NCBI GenBank assembly: GCA_030590765.1
Contig: JAUVCP010000046.1
Coordinates: 1-10,142 of the forward strand
DNA: 10,142 nucleotides
Direction of reading: 5' to 3'
Source: Flavobacteriaceae bacterium
GTDB taxonomy: Bacteria > Bacteroidota > Bacteroidia > Flavobacteriales > Flavobacteriaceae
The notes below the pieces were generated by a model. That model searched no databases, had not been told where the DNA came from, and saw nothing but the letters and a program-made list of their open reading frames with translations. The position numbers and the translations under genes were made by a program. Positions within the stretch are counted from its first letter, which is position 1. Every line of letters starts with the position of its first letter. Positions 6,358-10,142 of the stretch are shown here, piece by piece.

Positions 6358-7164
6358 ATGAAAAAAACCAAACTCAACTCATTTTTAGCAGTATTTCTTT
6401 TATTAGGATCTATTAGTTTTTCCAATGGTCAGAATCATCAAAAAAATGAAGATGATAAATGGGTTTCTTTATTCAATGGGAAAGATCTAAAAGATTGGCA
6501 TATAAAAATTAAGGGACATCTATTAGATGAAAATTATAAAAATACATTTCGAGTAGTGAATGGTGTAATGCAAGTGAATTATGATGAATATAATGGTACT
6601 TTTAATACTTCTTATGGTCACATTTTTTATAAAAAAGAATTTTCAAATTATAGATTAAAATTACAATATAGATTTACAGGAGAACAAATAAAAGATGGAG
6701 CGGGTTGGGCCAAAAGGAACAGTGGTGTTATGGTTCATTGTCAGGCTCCTGAAACTATGGAATTAGAGCAGAATTTTCCGGTATCTATTGAGGTGCAATT
6801 GTTAGGAGGTTTGAATGATGGCGAACGACCTACAGGTAATTTATGTACTCCAGGCACGCATGTTGTAATGAATGGTAAATTACAAAAAAAACACTGTTTT
6901 AATTCCAACTCAAAAACTTATAACGGAGACCAATGGGTGAGTTTGGAAATATTGGTCAGAAATGACTCTGTTATTTCTCATATGATCAATGGAGAGACCG
7001 TTTTAACTTATAGTAAACCCCAAATTGGAGGTTCGGTTGAAAATGTAGATCCAAAAGTATGGAAATCCAAAGAAGGAAAACCGTTAAAAAAAGGTTATAT
7101 TTCTCTTCAAAGTGAAAGTCATCCAGTTGAATTTAAAAATATAGAAATATTAGAATTGAATTGA
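6358..7164 (+). CDS. secreted DUF1080 protein (3-keto-disaccharide hydrolase family)
   Basis: This 268-residue protein has a Sec signal peptide with a hydrophobic core at about 8-20 and likely cleavage after Gly24 (SNG/Q). There is no lipobox, so it should be soluble in the periplasm. The DUF1080 domain spans about 34-267, with the entry motif LFNGKDLKDW (38-47), NSGVM (121-125), an IEVQLLGG strand (144-151), and the final strand pair around GYISLQSESHPVEF (246-259). It aligns with the lipoprotein at 516-1313 only at the family motifs and carries a different middle section, with Cys residues at 128, 163 and 180. It therefore looks like a distant relative, not a recent copy. It follows the small subunit by 13 bases, linking it to the GMC dehydrogenase operon. 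Cleavage of the 3-keto-glycoside made by that dehydrogenase is the natural guess; substrate and linkage are unknown. Confidence 0.9.
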   Translation: MKKTKLNSFLAVFLLLGSISFSNGQNHQKNEDDKWVSLFNGKDLKDWHIKIKGHLLDENYKNTFRVVNGVMQVNYDEYNGTFNTSYGHIFYKKEFSNYRLKLQYRFTGEQIKDGAGWAKRNSGVMVHCQAPETMELEQNFPVSIEVQLLGGLNDGERPTGNLCTPGTHVVMNGKLQKKHCFNSNSKTYNGDQWVSLEILVRNDSVISHMINGETVLTYSKPQIGGSVENVDPKVWKSKEGKPLKKGYISLQSESHPVEFKNIEILELN

Positions 7165-7170
7165 TCTGTA

Positions 7171-7182
7171 TTTCAATTGAAA
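7171..7182. repeat. 12-base perfect palindrome
   Basis: TTTCAATTGAAA is self-complementary and lies seven bases after the DUF1080 stop codon, followed by an A run. It is not a terminator on the plus strand because no T run follows. It could be a protein-binding site or a chance product of AT-rich sequence. Confidence 0.35.
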
Positions 7183-7395
7183 AAAATTATCAGTAAATTC
7201 AATAAAGAGATTTAATTCCAAACACTGAAAAGGTTTGAGGTAAGATTACCAGTTTTTAAATAGGGACTAATCTCAAAAGAAAAGAAGGCAGGGTACCTGT
7301 TATTAAGGTATATAAAATTTCTGACACCTTTTTAAATCAGTATTTCTTTGTAATTTGAGGCTTTTTTAAGAAATGCCCCATTTTGGTAAGCATAC

Positions 7396-7405
7396 GTTAA
7401 TTAAC
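7396..7405. repeat. 10-base perfect palindrome upstream of the MFS gene
   Basis: GTTAATTAAC is self-complementary and ends 44 bases before the transporter start codon, just upstream of the near-consensus element GACGTTTG at 7414-7421. Its position suits an operator, but its AT-rich content makes chance occurrence likely. Confidence 0.3.
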
Positions 7406-7449
7406 ATCAATAAGACGTTTGAATTTTTTATAAAAATAATTTTAAAAAG

Positions 7450-8769
7450 ATGAAAAAAATATTTCTTTGGTCCATAATAGTTGCTTTCGCGGGTTTTCTT
7501 TTTGGTTTTGACACCGTAGTTATTTCAGGAGCTGATAAAAAATTACAAATTTTATGGGATTCCTCCAACATGTTTCACGGAACTGTAGTTATGGGCATGG
7601 CACTTTGGGGAACGGTAATAGGTGCGATTTTTGGTGGTATTCCAACTAATAGAATTGGCAGAAAAAATACCTTGATCTGGATTGGGGTTTTATATACAAT
7701 TTCAGCGATAGGTTCATCGTTTGCAAATGATCCCTTTACTTTTGCGTTTTTTAGATTTCTTGGAGGTTTAGGTGTGGGTGCCTCAACAATAGCTGCACCA
7801 GCTTATGTTTCAGAAATTGCTCCTGCAAAAGACAGGGGTAGGCTTGTTGCACTTTATCAATTCAATATTGTATTGGGAATTTTAATAGCTTTTTTATCTA
7901 ATTATCTATTGAGAAATCTTGGTGAAAATGCATGGAGATGGATGATTGGTGTTGAGGCCATTCCTGCATTACTCTACACTTTGATGGTAATATCAGTACC
8001 TAAAAGTCCAAGATGGCTCCTTTTAAAAGGAAGAGTAACTGAAGCAAGAAAAATACTACAAATAACTAACTCCGATACATCTATTGATGGTATTTTGGAA
8101 GAAATTCAACAACATCAAAATGATATTAAAACTAAAGGTAGAGAAACAATCTTTATGAAAAAGTATCATTTCCCATTAATGCTGGCTTTTTTAATTGCCT
8201 TTTTTAATCAATTTTCCGGTATTAATGCTTTTTTATATTATGCACCAAGGATCTTTGAAGAGGCTGGCTTGGGTGAAAGCACAGCTTTATTGAGCAGTAT
8301 TGGTATTGGAATTACGAATTTAATATTTACACTATTAGGCGTAGTTTTAATAGACAGACTAGGCAGAAAGCAATTGATGTATATTGGTTCAATAGGCTAT
8401 ATTATTTCATTATCACTTGTTGCCATTGCTTTCTTTTTAGGCTGGCAAGGCATGTTTATTCCTGTCTTTCTATTTATATTTATCGCTGCCCATGCAATAG
8501 GTCAAGGAGCTGTAATATGGGTTTTCATTTCCGAAATATTTCCAAATAATCTCAGAGCATCTGGTCAATCATTTGGCTCATCAACGCATTGGATTTTGGC
8601 AGCAATTATTCCCTCATTAGTCCCGTTTTTATTCGAAAAAGTAGGAGCCGGGGTTGTTTTTGCAGTTTTTGCTTTTATGATGGTATTACAATTGTTATTT
8701 GTTATCTTTTTAATGCCCGAAACCAAAGGAATTACTTTAGAAGATTTGGAAAAAAAATTAATAAAATAA
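7450..8769 (+). CDS. MFS sugar transporter, sugar porter family
   Basis: This 439-residue inner-membrane protein shows about twelve hydrophobic segments and the signature motifs of the sugar porter family (PF00083 type). These are GFDTVVISGA in helix 1 (19-28), NRIGRK in the first cytoplasmic loop (67-72), RFLGGLGVG (102-110), YVSEIAP (119-125), PKSPRWLL (184-191, the PESPRWL motif) and QFSGINAFLYYAP in helix 7 (254-266). DRLGRK (302-307), SEIFPNNLR (361-369) and the C-terminal PETKG (423-427) complete the set. Members import hexoses or pentoses, mostly by proton symport. The kinase gene begins nine bases downstream, which suggests import of an unphosphorylated sugar, plausibly fructose or glucose, for immediate phosphorylation. 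Specificity cannot be read from the sequence. Length is near the low end for the family, with short termini and no missing motif. Confidence 0.94.
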   Translation: MKKIFLWSIIVAFAGFLFGFDTVVISGADKKLQILWDSSNMFHGTVVMGMALWGTVIGAIFGGIPTNRIGRKNTLIWIGVLYTISAIGSSFANDPFTFAFFRFLGGLGVGASTIAAPAYVSEIAPAKDRGRLVALYQFNIVLGILIAFLSNYLLRNLGENAWRWMIGVEAIPALLYTLMVISVPKSPRWLLLKGRVTEARKILQITNSDTSIDGILEEIQQHQNDIKTKGRETIFMKKYHFPLMLAFLIAFFNQFSGINAFLYYAPRIFEEAGLGESTALLSSIGIGITNLIFTLLGVVLIDRLGRKQLMYIGSIGYIISLSLVAIAFFLGWQGMFIPVFLFIFIAAHAIGQGAVIWVFISEIFPNNLRASGQSFGSSTHWILAAIIPSLVPFLFEKVGAGVVFAVFAFMMVLQLLFVIFLMPETKGITLEDLEKKLIK

Positions 8770-8778
8770 CCAATTCAT

Positions 8779-9678
8779 ATGAAACCTATGCAAAAATCTC
8801 TTCAGACAAAAGTAGTTTGTTTTGGAGAAGTACTTTGGGATGTCTTTCCAAATCATAAAAAAGTTGGAGGTGCACCATTAAATGTAGCTCTAAGACTCCA
8901 ATCCTTTGGTATAAGTACACATATGATAAGTAGAATAGGGAATGATGAAAATGGCAACCAATTACTGCAATTTATAAATGATCATAACTTAAATACTGAT
9001 GAAATTCAAATTGATGATAATTTCAAAACAGGTGTTGTTAATATTTCATTGAACCAAAATGGCTCAGCAACATATGAAATTGAATATCCGGTCGCCTGGG
9101 ATAAGATCCATTTAACAAATTCAAATATGGAAATTGTTAAATCTTCGGATGCCTTAATTTTTGGCAGCCTTGCTTGCAGAGATAGCATTACTAAAAACAC
9201 GCTAAATAGTTTACTGCCATATGCTAAATACAAAGTATTTGATGTAAACCTCCGCCCACCATACTATAAGATGGATTTAATCATGAGTTTGATGAGAGAA
9301 GCAGATTTTATAAAATGTAATGATGATGAACTGGATGAACTTTGCATTTTTTTAAAATTTAAATCAACCTCTTTAGAAAATCAAATTTTATTTCTTTCGA
9401 AAGAAACAAATACAAACCATATTTGTGTTACAAAAGGTGAAAACGGAGCTACTTTATACTTTAATAATCAATTTTTTAAAAATAAAGGATATCCTGTAAA
9501 GGTTGTTGACACTGTTGGTGCAGGAGATTCTTTTTTAGCTACCTTAATAGCTAATTTATTATCTAAAAAAGACCCAAATAATGCTTTAAAAAATGCTTGT
9601 GCAGTAGGTGCTTTAGTCGCAAGTAAAGAAGGTGCAAATCCAAAACTTTTACAATCGGAAATATTAAATTTGATTTAG
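8779..9678 (+). CDS. PfkB-family carbohydrate kinase, probably fructokinase
   Basis: This 299-residue cytoplasmic kinase carries the PfkB (ribokinase-like) signatures. They are the N-terminal FGEVLWDVFP, the substrate-binding loop GGAPLNVA (30-37), SRIGNDENG (51-59), a VFDVNLRPPYY stretch as in fructokinases, CVTKGENGA, and the C-terminal DTVGAGDSF (244-252) with Asp250 as catalytic base and an anion hole of glycines. Such enzymes use ATP to phosphorylate fructose, or less often other sugars. The FGEVLWD and NLRPP patterns favour fructokinase over ribokinase or 2-keto-3-deoxygluconate kinase. It is cotranscribed with the sugar porter nine bases upstream, so the pair probably imports and traps a hexose. 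A SusC gene follows, as in Bacteroides fructan loci, where a hexose porter and a fructokinase sit near SusC/SusD. Start 8779 is preferred; Met4 at 8788 is possible. Confidence 0.9.
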   Translation: MKPMQKSLQTKVVCFGEVLWDVFPNHKKVGGAPLNVALRLQSFGISTHMISRIGNDENGNQLLQFINDHNLNTDEIQIDDNFKTGVVNISLNQNGSATYEIEYPVAWDKIHLTNSNMEIVKSSDALIFGSLACRDSITKNTLNSLLPYAKYKVFDVNLRPPYYKMDLIMSLMREADFIKCNDDELDELCIFLKFKSTSLENQILFLSKETNTNHICVTKGENGATLYFNNQFFKNKGYPVKVVDTVGAGDSFLATLIANLLSKKDPNNALKNACAVGALVASKEGANPKLLQSEILNLI

Positions 9679-9934
9679 ATTTTTTCAGATTTAACTTGTT
9701 TTAAAAAAGATAATGCAACTCCTTAAAGTACACTTTATTAACCTAATTGTATTTGTTTATAAGAAAACATAGTAAGTATATTTGTAATATCATATATATA
9801 TAAAACTATATAATTCAAACTTATATTCCGTTTAGTGCTTAGTTATCACTTAAATATTCGGTTTTTATTGTGTTTTTATTATATATTTTTACTAATATTG
9901 TGTAATATATATACTTAACTTATTAATTATAATT
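9679..9934 (+). promoter_or_regulatory. promoter and leader region of the SusC-like gene
   Basis: The 256 bases hold no gene. The best promoter is TTTG (9752-9755), a 21-base spacer and an exact TAnnTTTG match, TATATTTG (9777-9784). It would give a leader of about 145 bases. A weaker second candidate is TTG (9868-9870), 22 bases, TAATATTG (9893-9900), leaving about 30 bases. The leader is extremely AT-rich, and no riboswitch or strong hairpin was recognised. No clear terminator follows the kinase gene. Confidence 0.55.
9724..9737. promoter_or_regulatory. dyad TAAAGT-AC-ACTTTA upstream of the SusC promoter
   Basis: Two six-base arms (9724-9729 and 9732-9737) are exact reverse complements with two bases between. 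They end 14 bases before the candidate -33 element at 9752. The position suits an activator site for the SusC promoter, but this is inference from placement only. Confidence 0.35.
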
Positions 9935-10142
9935 ATGAAAATCAATTTTCTTAAACAATTGACGTTTTTGTTTATTATGCTATCTGGTAGTATAATATCT
10001 GCACAAACGGTAAGTGGAAATGTTACTGGTGATGGTGGACCATTACCTGGAGTAAATGTTTTAGTCAAAGGCACCTCAAATGGTGCAGCTACAGAGTTTG
10101 ATGGAAATTACACCATTGATAATGTCGGTGATGATGCCATTC
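9935..10142 (+). CDS. SusC/RagA-type TonB-linked outer-membrane transporter, N-terminal fragment
   Basis: The ATG at 9935 opens a frame of 69 codons that continues past the window edge. Residues 1-23 form a Sec signal peptide (hydrophobic core about 9-20, likely cleavage in ISA/Q). After it comes the carboxypeptidase-D regulatory-like domain (PF13715 type) that precedes the plug in SusC proteins, recognisable by VSGNV, LPGVNVLVKGT and the EFDGNYTI strand. SusC proteins form the outer-membrane barrel that, with a SusD lid lipoprotein, imports oligosaccharides using TonB energy. A SusD gene and possibly a glycoside hydrolase would be expected just downstream but are not visible. The upstream kinase and porter suggest that the imported glycan yields fructose or another hexose. 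The barrel is not in the window, so other TonB-linked receptors with the same N-terminal domain cannot be excluded. Confidence 0.88.
   Translation, partial: MKINFLKQLTFLFIMLSGSIISAQTVSGNVTGDGGPLPGVNVLVKGTSNGAATEFDGNYTIDNVGDDAI

Larger units (their letters stand above)
7165..7449. other. intergenic region between DUF1080 and MFS genes
   Basis: These 285 bases contain no convincing open frame. They hold several short symmetric elements: TTTCAATTGAAA (7171-7182), GGTAA-GA-TTACC (7239-7250) and GTTAATTAAC (7396-7405). No clear intrinsic terminator follows the DUF1080 stop. No exact TAnnTTTG was found; the nearest are TTTCTTTG (7343-7350) and GACGTTTG (7414-7421), each one mismatch off. The length suggests that the transporter-kinase pair has its own promoter, but I cannot place it. 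Confidence 0.6.

Noticed and set aside
7239..7250. GGTAA-GA-TTACC as a terminator hairpin for the DUF1080 operon
   Set aside because: A two-base loop is too small for a stable RNA hairpin, and the following T run is offset; at most it is a DNA-binding dyad.
8589..8858. Open frame spanning the transporter-kinase junction in another frame
   Set aside because: Both flanking genes have strong motifs in their own frames, and the product resembles no known protein.
9892..10074. Minus-strand open frame opposite the SusC start
   Set aside because: The plus-strand frame has a signal peptide and a conserved domain; this one is its shadow.

Overview
The window looks like a chromosomal sugar-utilisation region of a Bacteroidota bacterium, most likely of class Flavobacteriia. 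It is strongly AT-rich. Start codons are preceded by A/T-rich leaders rather than clear Shine-Dalgarno sites, and two upstream regions carry the Bacteroidota promoter element TAnnTTTG. The last gene begins a SusC/RagA outer-membrane transporter, a protein type characteristic of this phylum. I cannot name a genus. No tRNA, rRNA, CRISPR array, insertion sequence or phage gene was seen.

Layout. Minus strand, read from about 3843 down to 1: a Tat-exported TIM-barrel sugar isomerase/epimerase-like protein, a Tat-exported Gfo/Idh/MocA oxidoreductase, a DUF1080 (3-keto-disaccharide hydrolase family) lipoprotein, and a second, apparently cytoplasmic Gfo/Idh/MocA oxidoreductase cut by the window edge. 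Plus strand, diverging at about 4067: a GMC-family FAD dehydrogenase with a three-cysteine Fe-S motif, its Tat-signal small subunit (gluconate 2-dehydrogenase subunit 3 family), and a second DUF1080 protein with a Sec signal. After a 285-base gap come a sugar-porter MFS transporter and a PfkB-family kinase resembling fructokinase (9 bases apart). After a further 256-base gap comes the start of a SusC-like protein that runs off the end.

How the genes could work together (inference). Bacteria can break glycosidic bonds without a classical glycosidase. A dehydrogenase first oxidises C3 of the sugar, the resulting 3-keto-glycoside is split by elimination and hydration, and the 3-keto sugar is then reduced. 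DUF1080 proteins, Gfo/Idh/MocA oxidoreductases and TIM-barrel isomerase-like proteins are the modules of this route in gut Bacteroidales, and GMC plus small-subunit complexes are the FAD-linked glucoside 3-dehydrogenases of Proteobacteria. This window has both redox modules side by side with two different DUF1080 proteins. All but one of the enzymes are predicted to act in the cell envelope. The hexose porter, fructokinase-like kinase and SusC start suggest that the released monosaccharide is imported and phosphorylated, and that the glycoside may contain fructose (sucrose or fructan). A separate, ordinary fructan/sucrose locus lying beside the 3-keto locus is the main alternative.

Regulation. 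The 223-base divergent region holds a perfect 8+8 base dyad (3995-4018) overlapping the best -7 promoter element. A terminator-like inverted repeat (435-490) lies just upstream of the truncated Gfo/Idh/MocA gene. No regulator gene is in the window.
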